The position numbers were made by a program, and so were the translations under genes. Below are positions 35,461-44,108 of a DNA stretch of 64,000 nt, piece by piece. Source of the DNA: Palsa-506 sp963786975 (lineage in GTDB: Bacteria; Actinomycetota; Actinomycetes; Streptosporangiales; Streptosporangiaceae); NCBI GenBank assembly GCA_963786975.1, contig CAWBBE010000012.1:1-64000 (forward strand), given 5' to 3'. Numbering within the stretch: position 1 is the first letter of the stretch; each line of letters begins with the position of its first letter. The notes under the pieces were generated by a model. That model did no database searches. It saw nothing but the letters and a program-made list of their open reading frames with translations, and was not told where the DNA came from.

Positions 35461-36561
35461 ATGTCCGAGCATGGCATTTCGGCGGACCCCGCCGTCGCAC
35501 CGCCGGGTGGGGTGCAAATCCCTGCGAGTGCGCCGCGTGCCATCGTAGCGGCCGACTATGCGCGAATCGTCGCGGCGCCAGAATCGGCCGATGCGAACGC
35601 GCTAACCGCAGTCGCCGATCGGCCATCCCGGCTGGCTGCCGACCAGCTCACCGCGAGGATCCCGCGGACAGCCGCGGGGCCATCGAGACAGACCCTCGAG
35701 CTGCAGATCCACCTGCTCGGCACACCGTGGGTCACCGCGAACGGCACGACACTGCGGTTGTCGCGGTCGGCCGCCCAGACCCTGGCGTTCCTGGCGATCG
35801 GACCCGATGAGGGACGTAGCCGGACTCTGATGGCCACCCAGCTGTTCGCGGACTGCCCTGAGCCGGTCGCCCGCCGGCGCCTGTCCACGGCGCTCTGGCG
35901 GCTGCGCACCGAGTTGCGTGACAGCCTCGGCCGGGACGTCGTGAACTCGGCCAGTCCGCACCGGATCTGCCTGCTGCCCGACGTCGAGATCCACGTCGAC
36001 GCCAAGGAGTTCCGGGATCGCGTCACCCCGGCGCTGAACCGCCCGGTGGAGTCGCTGGCGGCGGGGGAGGCCGAGGGGCTGGCCGCCGCGGCGGCGTCGT
36101 ACACGGGCTCGCTGCTGGAGACCGCCTACGACGACTGGGTGGTCGCCGAACGGGACAACCTGTCCGACCTCTACCTCGCCGTCCTTGACCTGCTGGTGCA
36201 GTACCACGGCCGCCTCGGCGACCCGGCCCGGGTGGCCCAGTATGCCGCCAAGGCCGTGCTGCTCGAACCGCTGCGCGAGGACCTGCACCGGCACGTGATG
36301 CTCGCGTTCGACCGCTGCGGCCGGCCCGACCTGGCCGACCGTCAGTTCGAGACGTTCCGGCTCGCGCTGCTGCGCGAGCTCGGCGCCGACCCCATGCCCG
36401 AGACGGTAGCCCTGCACACGCGGATCACCGCCGGCCACGGCGCCGCGCGCTCGGGCGACCTGGCCGCGCTCGTCGCGGACCTGGAGCGGGCCCGGCGGGA
36501 CGCCCGGGAGCTAGCTGCGCTCGTCGAGCGCGCGCTGGACGCGGTGGTGCGCCTGCGCTGA
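35461..36561 (+). CDS. AfsR/SARP-like BTAD-domain transcriptional regulator
   Basis: A 366-residue regulator. After a ~75-residue low-complexity N-terminus comes a winged-helix DNA-binding domain (LELQIHLLGTPWVTANGTTL, LSRSAAQTLAFLAIGPDEGR, RRRLSTALWRLRTELRDSLG). The bacterial transcriptional activation domain follows (SYTGSLLETAYDDWVVAERD, REDLHRHVMLAFDRCGRPDL, LLRELGADPMPETVALHTRI). The C-terminus is a short coiled coil. ATG 35461 has AAAGGA upstream. It is the first gene in front of the contractile injection cluster, 96 bases from the next start, and is the best candidate for its local activator. Confidence 0.85.
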   Translation: MSEHGISADPAVAPPGGVQIPASAPRAIVAADYARIVAAPESADANALTAVADRPSRLAADQLTARIPRTAAGPSRQTLELQIHLLGTPWVTANGTTLRLSRSAAQTLAFLAIGPDEGRSRTLMATQLFADCPEPVARRRLSTALWRLRTELRDSLGRDVVNSASPHRICLLPDVEIHVDAKEFRDRVTPALNRPVESLAAGEAEGLAAAAASYTGSLLETAYDDWVVAERDNLSDLYLAVLDLLVQYHGRLGDPARVAQYAAKAVLLEPLREDLHRHVMLAFDRCGRPDLADRQFETFRLALLRELGADPMPETVALHTRITAGHGAARSGDLAALVADLERARRDARELAALVERALDAVVRLR

Positions 36562-36657
36562 GGCCGCTCGGACGCGACGGTGATGCCGTCGTGAGAGGTT
36601 CGTGACGGCCCCGATGGCACGCTGGCCGGCAAGTGATGAAGGGGCGCCGATCGAGCC

Positions 36658-36873
36658 GTGGAACAGCCCGTCAGGATCTTCCGGTACGTCATCGAGGTGT
36701 GGGTCGAGCCTCGGGAGATCCCTGGCCTGCCCCGGCGGGTGCGGGCCCGGGTACGGGACGTGCAGCAGGGCCGGACGAGGTATGCGGGTTCGATGGCGGA
36801 GATCGGGCAGATGATCGAGGAGCGCCTCGACGCGGCTGGCCTGCTGCCCCGCCGCTGGGAGCGTGAGCCGTGA
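36658..36873 (+). CDS. Small eCIS-linked protein, 71 aa
   Basis: A 71-residue basic protein: VRIFRYVIEVWVEPREIPGL, then RVRARVRDVQQGRTRYAGSM and IGQMIEERLDAAGLLPRRW. It looks like three beta strands followed by a helix. GTG 36658 is the first possible start after an in-frame stop. Its end overlaps the next gene by four bases (GTGA), which ties it to the injection-system operon. I do not recognise the family. Confidence 0.65.
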   Translation: MEQPVRIFRYVIEVWVEPREIPGLPRRVRARVRDVQQGRTRYAGSMAEIGQMIEERLDAAGLLPRRWEREP

Positions 36874-37409
36874 TCGCCGAGGTGTCGCTCGCCCTCATCG
36901 ACGTCATCCACCAGGCCACGCCGGATCTGGGCGACTGGGTGCAGCAGCACTCGCTGTCCTCCGCTGACGCTGCCCCGACGACCGACAAGGCGGCGCTGGC
37001 GCTCATCGCGGTCGAGCCGCATCCGCACACGATCAACGACCCCCTGGTCGAGGGCATCGCCGGCCTGGTGCGGGCGCCGCTGTTGCTCAAGCTGCACTAC
37101 CTGGTGACCTACTTCGGTGACCACGACGAGGCGCAGCTGCGCCTGGGCCGGATCCTGCAGGCCTTTCACACCATGCCGATCCTCCGGCGTACGACGCTCC
37201 AGCCGCCGCTCGCGGACCTCGTCGAGACGATCACAGTGCGGCTGTGCAGCCCGCCGCCGGACGAGCGCAACCACGTCTGGGGACTGCTCGGCCGCCCCGG
37301 CCGGGTGGCCCTGTTCTACGAGGTGGACGTGGCGCCGGTGCCCGTGCTCGAACGCGAGGGCGCCGGCCGGGTGCAACGGCACCGCATCGACTACGTGGCG
37401 GCGCCATGA
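36870..37409 (+). CDS. eCIS tube-terminator/cap protein, DUF4255 (Afp16/Pvc16-like)
   Basis: A 179-residue DUF4255 protein, the N-terminal domain of Afp16/Pvc16, which ends tube growth and binds the last sheath ring. Family features are IAEVSLALIDVIHQATPDLG at the start, LLKLHYLVTYFGDHDEAQLR, LGRILQAFHTMPILRRTTLQ and ERNHVWGLLGRPGRVALFYE. GTG 36870 overlaps the upstream gene and the stop overlaps the next start (ATGA). Homologues often carry an added C-terminal Ig-like part; here the neighbouring 195-residue protein may supply it. Confidence 0.88.
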   Translation: MIAEVSLALIDVIHQATPDLGDWVQQHSLSSADAAPTTDKAALALIAVEPHPHTINDPLVEGIAGLVRAPLLLKLHYLVTYFGDHDEAQLRLGRILQAFHTMPILRRTTLQPPLADLVETITVRLCSPPPDERNHVWGLLGRPGRVALFYEVDVAPVPVLEREGAGRVQRHRIDYVAAP

Positions 37410-37993
37410 CCGTCATCGCCAGCACCGAGACGGCGCTCGTGCACCGCGTCGGCCTGGTGCACGCGTCGACCGGGCTCCGCATCTCCCCGGCCGCGCCGCG
37501 GCTGCTGCCGCGGCCCTCCGGCTGGACGATGCGGGTGGCCGGCGACATCGTGGTGATCGGGGCCCCGGTCGGCCCGCCGCTCGCGGGCCCGCCCCCGGTG
37601 CTCGAGCTGGTGGTCGCCGACGCCGTGCTCGCCGATCACCTCGTGCTGCCCGCCGCCGTGCCCGGGCAGCGGCCGCGCTCGGTCCGGGTCCCGCTGACCG
37701 CCGCCGACATCGACGTCCGGCTCGACCCGGTGCCGATGTCGCTCACCGTGGTGCTCACCCTCGCCGGATCGGCGGCCCCGAGCACCGGCCGCGCCGTGCA
37801 GGTGCGTGGCTCGGCCGGCCCGGACCACGCCCTGCCCGAGACCGCCGTCGCGGGCACGTACGCGTCCGCGCCGTTCGTCTGGGACCAGCGTTACACCCCG
37901 GCCGACCTGCGGATCGGTACGACCAACGTGCGCAAGGTCAGCGTCGACCTGCGCACCACCGTGACCCGCACCCATGTCGTGGATCCCACCTGA
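37406..37993 (+). CDS. eCIS-linked beta-rich protein of unknown function
   Basis: A 195-residue protein rich in beta strands, Val and Pro: ALVHRVGLVHASTGLRISPA, GWTMRVAGDIVVIGAPVGPP, VPLTAADIDVRLDPVPMSLT, TYASAPFVWDQRYTPADLRI. The alternating strand pattern suggests Ig-like or carboxypeptidase-regulatory-like folds. ATG 37406 overlaps the DUF4255 stop by four bases. Its place between the terminator and sheath genes suggests it works with the cap, perhaps as the missing C-terminal domain of an Afp16-type protein. No family is recognised with confidence. Confidence 0.7.
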   Translation: MTVIASTETALVHRVGLVHASTGLRISPAAPRLLPRPSGWTMRVAGDIVVIGAPVGPPLAGPPPVLELVVADAVLADHLVLPAAVPGQRPRSVRVPLTAADIDVRLDPVPMSLTVVLTLAGSAAPSTGRAVQVRGSAGPDHALPETAVAGTYASAPFVWDQRYTPADLRIGTTNVRKVSVDLRTTVTRTHVVDPT

Positions 37994-38029
37994 CCCGTTC
38001 ACCCGGCACCAGCCAGCAAGGAGGTCGTC

Positions 38030-40612
38030 GTGACCTATCAGTCTCCCGGCGTGTACATCGAGGAGGTCCCCTCCGGGCCCCAGCCGATCGCCGCCGCGTC
38101 GACCAGCGTGGTCGCCGTGCTCGGCACGACCCGGAAGGGACCAGTGCTGACGCCGACGCGGGTCACCGGGTGGTCCGACTTCGTCCGCGTCTTCGGGCCG
38201 GCGCACAGCCGCGGGTTCACCGCCGAGTCGGTGTTCGGCTTCTTCGAGAACGGCGGCCCGGCGGCATGGGTGGTGCGCATCGACCCGTCGACCAGCGCGA
38301 CCTGGAACGTCCAGGACTCCACACCCGCGCTGTCCTTCGTCGCCACCTCGACGTCCCCCGGAGCCTGGACCAGCGGGGTGAGCCTGGGCGTCGCGCCCGA
38401 CTTCACCGGCGGAGCCGGCACCCTCGCGCGCGCCACGGTGAAGACCGCCGTCACCGTGCAGGCGGCGGCGGTCGACATCGCGGTCGAGGCGGCCGGCGGC
38501 ATCCGCCCGGGCGACCTCGTCACCCTGGTCGCCCCCGACAAGACCAAGCAGGCCAAGGTCAACAGCGTGGGAGCCGGCACGGTCAACGTCACCAAGACCA
38601 CGGCGGCGGACATCAGCCTCAGCCCCGGCGACACGGTCGCGGTCCGGACCGACCCGGCCTCCTCGACGATCACCCTCGCCGCGGGCACCGGCATCAAGGC
38701 CGGCGACCTCCTCGTCATCCAGACCGGGGACGGCTCGCGGCAGGCCGCGCTCGTCACGTTGGTCGTGTCCTCCGGCGCATCCCTCACGGTCACCCTCGGC
38801 GCCGCCGCGCCGGCCGTCGACGGGGTCACCTTCGCGCCGCGCTTCGCGACGTTCGGCGGCCAGATCACCGGCGGGACGGCGGCGTTCGGCCTCTCCGACA
38901 TCACCTGGGATCTGCCGGACTCCGTCGTTCCGCACAGCGCCGACAACCAGCTGACCAACGCCCGGGCGACACTGTCCGACGGCGTCGAGGCCGCCTTCTC
39001 CGGCGCGGCGTTCGCCGTCCCCGGCGGCGCTGCCTCGGCGGCCGGCCGGGTGAGCGTGGCGGCGGAACTCCGCGTGCAGGTCTTCAGCGAGGCCGTCGAC
39101 CTCACCCCCGGCAGCATCGGCGGGGTGCTCGGCTTCTTCGGGTTCCTGCCCGTGGGGACGGCGGTCAAGCTGTCCAAGACGACCGCGCCGGCCAAGACGG
39201 CCACCGTCACCCGCACCGGCAGCGGCACCGGCGACACCGACGGCACCACGGCGGGTGACCCGCTCACCACCACGTTCGACCTGGCCGAGTTCGTCCTCCC
39301 GGACGACGCCTCCAAAGGGGTGGTGGTCCGCTGCGCGGTACCGCCCTCGGCCGGCGACTACGTCGCCTTCAGCAGCGCCAAGGTCGTCCGGATTACCGGT
39401 GTGGACAGCCCCGGCGGGAACATCTACGTTCTGCACTTCACCGCCACCACCGACGTGTCCGGCTCCAGCAACGCCGACCCGGGTCGATTCCCCCTCATGA
39501 CCATGGCCTCGACCCAGTTCCTCCCGCAGAGGTTCACCCTGACCGTGCGGGACGGTGCGGCGGTGACGGAGACCTTCAAGGGGCTCGCGCTCGACCCGGC
39601 CCACCCCCAGTACTACGCCAAGGACGATGTCGTCAACGGGGTCTCGGCGTACGTCACCCTCGCGCCGCGCGGGAACGCGGCGCCGGGGATCAGCACCGCC
39701 TCGATGCCGGCCTTCGCGGTGGCCAGCTCGGCCGGCGCCGACAAGCCCGCGACCAACCAGAGCCTCCGGGACGGTCTCACCGCCCTCGAGACGCAGCCCG
39801 AGCCGGCCATGGTGACCTGTCCGGACACGGTGACGTTCGGCGACCCGCTGCTGCAGGCGGACCTGGTCGGCCAGCTGGTTACGCACTGCGAGACCTTCCG
39901 CAGGTTCGCGATCATCGACGGGCCGGACGAGGCCAACGACGTCGCCCTGCTCGCCTGGCGCAACACCAACGTGGCGAGCACGTACGCGGCGATGTACGCA
40001 CCGCACCTGCAGATCATCACCATCGACCCGGACTCGATCGACCGGTTCACCGTGGTGCCGCCGTCAGGCTTCGTGGCCGGGGTGTTCGCCCGCACCGACC
40101 GGGACCGCGGGGTGCACAAGGCGCCCGGCAACGAGCAGGTCACCGGGATCGTCGGCCTGCGCCAGAGTTACACCCAGCGGCGGCAGGACCTGCTCAACCC
40201 CGGGTCCGTCAACCTGATCCGGGCCTTCCCCGGCCGCGGTGCACGCATCTGGGGCGCTCGCAACGCCACCGACGACACCGTCTGGCGCTACGTCAACGTG
40301 CGCCGGCTGTTCAACATGATCGAGACCTCGGTCGAGGACGGCACCCAGTGGGTGGTCTTCGAGCCCAACACCGCCCAGACCTGGATCCGGGTCAAGGCCT
40401 CGGTGGAGAACTTCCTCGACCAGCAGTGGCGGGCCGGAGCGCTGGCCGGGGCCAAGCCCGAGGAGGCGTACCGGGTGCGCGTCGGCCTGGGCCAGACGAT
40501 GTCGGAGACCGACATCGACCTCGGCCTGATCATCACCGAGGTGGCGATCGCACCCGCCAAGCCGGCCGAGTTCGTGGTCTTCCGCTTCAGCCACAAGCGG
40601 CTGTCCGAGTAA
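38030..40612 (+). CDS. eCIS contractile sheath protein, enlarged (860 aa)
   Basis: The contractile outer sheath that drives the tube on firing. The N-terminal linker and domain are classical (YQSPGVYIEEVPSGPQPIAA, STSVVAVLGTTRKGPV, FFENGGPAAWVVRI). The core resumes near residue 505 (FTLTVRDGAAVTETFKGLAL) and runs to the C-terminal sheath domain RDRGVHKAPGNEQ, GARIWGARNA, WRYVNVRRLFNMIETSVEDG and LGLIITEVAIAPAKPAEFVV. Between residues about 90 and 500 lies an inserted beta-rich region with a repeated module (about 145-205 and 213-275). Many eCIS sheaths are near 350-550 residues. GTG 38030 has a perfect AAGGAGG five bases upstream. It is the only sheath gene here. Confidence 0.93.
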   Translation: MTYQSPGVYIEEVPSGPQPIAAASTSVVAVLGTTRKGPVLTPTRVTGWSDFVRVFGPAHSRGFTAESVFGFFENGGPAAWVVRIDPSTSATWNVQDSTPALSFVATSTSPGAWTSGVSLGVAPDFTGGAGTLARATVKTAVTVQAAAVDIAVEAAGGIRPGDLVTLVAPDKTKQAKVNSVGAGTVNVTKTTAADISLSPGDTVAVRTDPASSTITLAAGTGIKAGDLLVIQTGDGSRQAALVTLVVSSGASLTVTLGAAAPAVDGVTFAPRFATFGGQITGGTAAFGLSDITWDLPDSVVPHSADNQLTNARATLSDGVEAAFSGAAFAVPGGAASAAGRVSVAAELRVQVFSEAVDLTPGSIGGVLGFFGFLPVGTAVKLSKTTAPAKTATVTRTGSGTGDTDGTTAGDPLTTTFDLAEFVLPDDASKGVVVRCAVPPSAGDYVAFSSAKVVRITGVDSPGGNIYVLHFTATTDVSGSSNADPGRFPLMTMASTQFLPQRFTLTVRDGAAVTETFKGLALDPAHPQYYAKDDVVNGVSAYVTLAPRGNAAPGISTASMPAFAVASSAGADKPATNQSLRDGLTALETQPEPAMVTCPDTVTFGDPLLQADLVGQLVTHCETFRRFAIIDGPDEANDVALLAWRNTNVASTYAAMYAPHLQIITIDPDSIDRFTVVPPSGFVAGVFARTDRDRGVHKAPGNEQVTGIVGLRQSYTQRRQDLLNPGSVNLIRAFPGRGARIWGARNATDDTVWRYVNVRRLFNMIETSVEDGTQWVVFEPNTAQTWIRVKASVENFLDQQWRAGALAGAKPEEAYRVRVGLGQTMSETDIDLGLIITEVAIAPAKPAEFVVFRFSHKRLSE

Positions 40613-40630
40613 CGCGACAAGGAGCACGCC

Positions 40631-41068
40631 ATGTACCCCATGACCACCCTTCACTTCGCGGTGAGCTGGCAGGACTCGCAGAACACCTCCAGCTTCTCCG
40701 AGGTGAGCGGGCTCACCATGGAGGCCGAGATCGTCGAGTACCGCGGCGGCGCCGACCCGCAGCTGACCACCCACAAGGGCCCGGGGCTGAAGAAGCACGG
40801 CCCGGTCTCCCTCAAGCGGGGCATCATTCCCGCGGACCAGGGCAACGGCCTCTTCGAGTGGTTCAACACGATCGCGGCCGGCGACGTGCAGCGCCGTACC
40901 GTCACCGTCAGCTTGCTCAACGAGGAGCGGGCCCCGGTGATGACCTGGAAGATCCGCGACGCCTGGCCCACCAAGCTCGAGGGTCCAGGCCTGAAGTCGA
41001 CCGGCACCGACGTCGCCGTCGAGACCCTCGAGTTCGCGTGCGAGGGCATCGAGATCGAGACCGTGTGA
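40631..41068 (+). CDS. eCIS inner tube protein (Afp1-like)
   Basis: A 145-residue phage T4 gp19-like tube protein; stacked hexamers form the rigid inner tube. Family features are LHFAVSWQDSQNTSSFSEVS, GLTMEAEIVEYRGGADPQLT, GPGLKKHGPVSLKRGIIPAD and RDAWPTKLEGPGLKSTGTDV. The last contains the conserved W-P-x-K and the strand before the final V-x-x-L-E-F-A. ATG 40631 follows AAGGAG by six bases, 18 bases after the sheath stop. The strong site fits its need for many copies. Confidence 0.94.
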   Translation: MYPMTTLHFAVSWQDSQNTSSFSEVSGLTMEAEIVEYRGGADPQLTTHKGPGLKKHGPVSLKRGIIPADQGNGLFEWFNTIAAGDVQRRTVTVSLLNEERAPVMTWKIRDAWPTKLEGPGLKSTGTDVAVETLEFACEGIEIETV

Positions 41069-41072
41069 TCCC

Positions 41073-41537
41073 ATGCTCCCGCTGGCGTCTGCCGCACTCA
41101 TGCCGTTCACGACCGCGCACTTCGTGCTGGCCATCGACGGCCTGGTCTCGGTGAGCTTCTCCAAGTGCACCGGCCTGGCCAGCGAGGTCAGCACCGAGGA
41201 CTACCAGGAGGGCGGGGAGAACCGCTTCACCCACCGGTTCCCGACCCGGTCGTCGTTCCCCAACCTGGTGCTCACCCAGGGAGCCGGGCCGCTGCAGGAG
41301 CTCTGGGACTGGTACGCCGAGTACCAGGTAGCCGGCGTCGTCGCACCTCGTGACGGCACGATCACCCTCGCGGCCTCGATCGAGGGCGCGCTGGCGCCGG
41401 TGCGAGTCTGGTCGTTCACCCGTGGCTGGCCCGTGAAGATCACCGGTCCGGACCTCGACGCGCAGGCCAGCGCCGTCGCGGTAGAGGCCGTCGAGATCGC
41501 GCACCACGGCCTGGCCCTGAAGAAGCTGGGGTTCTGA
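41073..41537 (+). CDS. eCIS tube-initiator protein (Afp5-like)
   Basis: A 154-residue second gp19-fold protein, more divergent than the main tube: AHFVLAIDGLVSVSFSKCTG, LASEVSTEDYQEGGENRFTH, GAGPLQELWDWYAEYQVAGV and RVWSFTRGWPVKITGPDLDA. In PVC/Afp particles such paralogues form the first tube rings on the spike. It starts four bases after the tube stop at ATG 41073; a second ATG at 41100 is equally possible because neither has a clear ribosome site, suggesting re-initiation after the tube gene. Confidence 0.88.
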   Translation: MLPLASAALMPFTTAHFVLAIDGLVSVSFSKCTGLASEVSTEDYQEGGENRFTHRFPTRSSFPNLVLTQGAGPLQELWDWYAEYQVAGVVAPRDGTITLAASIEGALAPVRVWSFTRGWPVKITGPDLDAQASAVAVEAVEIAHHGLALKKLGF

Positions 41538-41538
41538 G

Positions 41539-41709
41539 ATGCCCGTCGTAATATCCGAGATCATTACCGAGACCGTGGTCGCCCCGGCGGATGCCGGCCC
41601 CGCCGCCGACGGGACGGGAGCAGCCCAGCCCGACCTCGACCTCGACCTCGTGGTACGACGCGCCGTCGAGCGGGTCCTGGAGATCCTCCGCCGGGAGTGG
41701 GACCGATGA
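41539..41709 (+). CDS. eCIS small protein, DUF5908-like (56 aa)
   Basis: A 56-residue acidic peptide beginning MPVVISEIITETVVAP and ending VVRRAVERVLEILRREWDR. DUF5908-type peptides have a conserved P-V-x-I-x-E-I start and a C-terminal helix, and they sit between the tube and LysM genes in many eCIS loci (Afp6 position). ATG 41539 begins one base after the previous stop, and the stop overlaps the next gene (ATGA). Role unknown; probably an assembly factor or minor structural part. Confidence 0.8.
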   Translation: MPVVISEIITETVVAPADAGPAADGTGAAQPDLDLDLVVRRAVERVLEILRREWDR

Positions 41710-42377
41710 ACCTGCTCACCTGCCAGCTCACCAAGCTGACCCTGGACGCCTACACCGACCTCAAGTTCGAGACCCCGGCCGGGCTGACCTGGCAGGCCCT
41801 GCTCAACCCGACCGAGCTCAGCTTCTCGCGCAAGAACCGCTACCAGGCGACCCAGTCGGCCGGCGCGTCGCAGCCGCAGCAGTCCTTCAGCGGCGGCGAG
41901 CCCGACCAGGTGAGCATCGACCTGCTGCTCGACGGCACCGGGGTGGTCGGGGACCCCGGGAGCATCGGCGGGAAGCTGGACAGCCTGCTGGAGTTCGCCA
42001 AGTTCCAGGGCGACACCCACCAGCCCTACTACGTGCATGCCTACTGGGGCCGGTTCAGCTTCCGCGGGATCCTCATGCAGGCTGACGTGACCTACAAGCT
42101 GTTCGACCGCAGCGGCGAGCCGCTGCGGGCGACGGTGAAGCTGACCCTCAAGGAGGCGCTCTCCCCGCAGGAGGTGGCGGCCACCGACCGGCGGTCCTCG
42201 CCGGACCTGTTCCAGACCTGGCTGGTGCATGACGGCGAGCGGCTCGACGCCATCGCCGCCCAGGTCTACGGCGATCCCGCCTACTGGCGCCCGCTGGCGC
42301 GCGCCAACGCGCTGGCCAACCCGCGTGGCCTGGTCACTGGCCAGCTGCTCATCCTGCCGCCCGTGGCGGCACGCTGA
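41706..42377 (+). CDS. eCIS LysM baseplate hub protein (Afp7-like)
   Basis: A 223-residue protein. The N-terminal part (LTCQLTKLTLDAYTDLKFET, NPTELSFSRKNRYQATQSAG, DQVSIDLLLDGTGVVGDPGS) is typical of Afp7/gp53-like hub proteins that join tube and spike. The C-terminal part is a LysM domain (FQTWLVHDGERLDAIAAQVY, YWRPLARANALANPRGLVTG, QLLILPP). The LysM is conserved in structural versions of this protein and need not bind peptidoglycan. ATG 41706 overlaps the upstream stop; its own stop shares a base with the next start. Confidence 0.93.
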   Translation: MNLLTCQLTKLTLDAYTDLKFETPAGLTWQALLNPTELSFSRKNRYQATQSAGASQPQQSFSGGEPDQVSIDLLLDGTGVVGDPGSIGGKLDSLLEFAKFQGDTHQPYYVHAYWGRFSFRGILMQADVTYKLFDRSGEPLRATVKLTLKEALSPQEVAATDRRSSPDLFQTWLVHDGERLDAIAAQVYGDPAYWRPLARANALANPRGLVTGQLLILPPVAAR

Positions 42378-44098
42378 TGCCCGGCGCCGACCCCGACCTG
42401 CCGGCCTTCGAGGTGAAGGCCGGCGGCACCGTGCTCGACGCCCCGGTCGCCGCCGACGTGATCGAGATCGACGTGCACGAGGAGGTCAACCGGCACGGCC
42501 GTCTCACCCTGCTGGTACAGAACTGGGACGCCGACCGGCGCGCCGTCCGCCGCAGCGACGACGGCCCGTTCACGCCGGGCGCCGACATTGAGGTGGCCCT
42601 CGGCTATCACGCCGACCTGACGACCGTGTTCCAGGGCGTCGTCTGCTCGCTCACCGCCCACTTCCCGGCCCGGAGCGCGCCCACGCTCCGGGTCGAGGCG
42701 AGGTCGAAATCGATCCTGATGGAGCACCCGCCGCGCTCGCGGCAGCTGGACCAGTGCTCCGACGCGGACGTCGCGAACGCGGTCGCCGCCGACTACTCGC
42801 TGACCGCCGACGCTGCCGACGGGGTGACCCGGCCGGCCGCCGTGAGCGACCGCACCAGCGACTGGGATTTCCTCAAGGCACGGGCCGGTGAGCTCGGCTG
42901 GGTGACCTACGTGCGCGGAGACACCCTGGTGCTGCGGCCGCCCAGCGGCGAGGACCCGCAGGTCGAGCTGGTTTACCCGCAGTCGCTCGTGGAGTTGCAG
43001 CTGACCCAGGACATCACCCGCGCGGTTGACTCGGTCGTCGGCGTCGCGTGGGACACCGGCTCGCTGGAGGCGTCGGAGTCGGAGGAGGGCGCCGCCGCGG
43101 CGGACGTGAAACTGGGTGACCGCGCGGCGCACGACACCGCCGTCGGTGACGCCGGCTGGCCGTTGCGCAGCGAGCGGGCCGAGTCGCCAGCCGTGCCCGC
43201 CAGCGACGCCGCGGACGCGATCGCGGTAGGGCGGCAGCGCCGGTCCGCGCTCGGGCACTACTTCGGCACCGGGGTGGCCCAGGGCAGCGCCGCGATCCGG
43301 TGCGACCAGTGGCTGACCATCACCGGCGTGGGCACCCGGCTGTCCGGGCCGCACTACGTCAGCGCCGCCCGGCACCGGCTTTCGGCCGACGGCTACCGCA
43401 CCGAGTTCCAGCTCGGGCTGCCGCCGGTCCTCGCCCCCGCGGCCGAGCCCGGGCACCGAGCGGAGCCGCTCGTGCTGGCGACGGTGGAGTCCCTCGACGA
43501 CCCCGACTCGGCCAACCGGGTCAAGGTGCGCCTGCCCTGGCGACAGGACAACGGCGGAGGGGTCTGGGCGCGGGTGGCCGCGCTCGACGCCGGGGACGGC
43601 TTCGGCACCGTGTTCGTGCCGCAGTCCGGGCAGGAGGTCCTGGTCGGATTCGTCGACGGAGCCGGCCACCACCCGGTCGTGCTCGGGTCGCTCTACAACG
43701 GGACCCAGCAGCCGCCGCTCACAATCGACCCGGACGCGAACGCGGTCCGCGCGATCGTCACCCCGGGCGGCCACACGCTCACCCTGGACGACGACGCCCC
43801 GGCGTTCACCCTCACCTCCGGCAAGGGCAACAGCGTCGCGCTGGACGACTCCGACTCGAAGATCGTGCTGACCCACAAGGACTCCGGCAACGCCGTCACC
43901 GTCTCCTCCGGCGGCATTGAGCTCAACGCCGCCCAGGGCGACATCGTGCTCAAGGCCGCGTCCGGCGCCGTGAAGCTCGACTCGATGACGATCGAGGGCA
44001 AGGCCAGCGGCCCGTCGAAGATCGAGAGCTCGGCCACCTTCGACCTCACCGCCTCCGGTCCGCTGGGACTCAAGGGGGCCCTGGTGAAGATCAACTAA
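42377..44098 (+). CDS. eCIS spike protein, VgrG-like (Afp8)
   Basis: A 573-residue trimeric spike. Residues 1-~360 form the gp27-like hub (PDLPAFEVKAGGTVLDAPVA, LVQNWDADRRAVRRSDDGPF, ARSKSILMEHPPRSRQLDQ, DWDFLKARAGELGWVTYVRG). Residues ~365-450 form the gp5 OB-fold (VKVRLPWRQDNGGGVWARVA, FVPQSGQEVLVGFVDGAGHH, VVLGSLYNGTQQPPL). The remainder is the beta-helix needle (NSVALDDSDSKIVLTHKDSG, ITL-like repeats to the end). There is no attached effector domain. ATG 42377 overlaps the LysM stop by one base. Confidence 0.94.
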   Translation: MPGADPDLPAFEVKAGGTVLDAPVAADVIEIDVHEEVNRHGRLTLLVQNWDADRRAVRRSDDGPFTPGADIEVALGYHADLTTVFQGVVCSLTAHFPARSAPTLRVEARSKSILMEHPPRSRQLDQCSDADVANAVAADYSLTADAADGVTRPAAVSDRTSDWDFLKARAGELGWVTYVRGDTLVLRPPSGEDPQVELVYPQSLVELQLTQDITRAVDSVVGVAWDTGSLEASESEEGAAAADVKLGDRAAHDTAVGDAGWPLRSERAESPAVPASDAADAIAVGRQRRSALGHYFGTGVAQGSAAIRCDQWLTITGVGTRLSGPHYVSAARHRLSADGYRTEFQLGLPPVLAPAAEPGHRAEPLVLATVESLDDPDSANRVKVRLPWRQDNGGGVWARVAALDAGDGFGTVFVPQSGQEVLVGFVDGAGHHPVVLGSLYNGTQQPPLTIDPDANAVRAIVTPGGHTLTLDDDAPAFTLTSGKGNSVALDDSDSKIVLTHKDSGNAVTVSSGGIELNAAQGDIVLKAASGAVKLDSMTIEGKASGPSKIESSATFDLTASGPLGLKGALVKIN

Positions 44099-44108
44099 GG
44101 CAGGGGAG

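Noticed and set aside
37391..40006. Very long open frame on the minus strand opposite the sheath and its upstream gene.
   Set aside because: It has Arg/Gly/Asp/His-rich, low-complexity content typical of antisense frames in high-GC DNA, and the plus strand carries clear sheath motifs.
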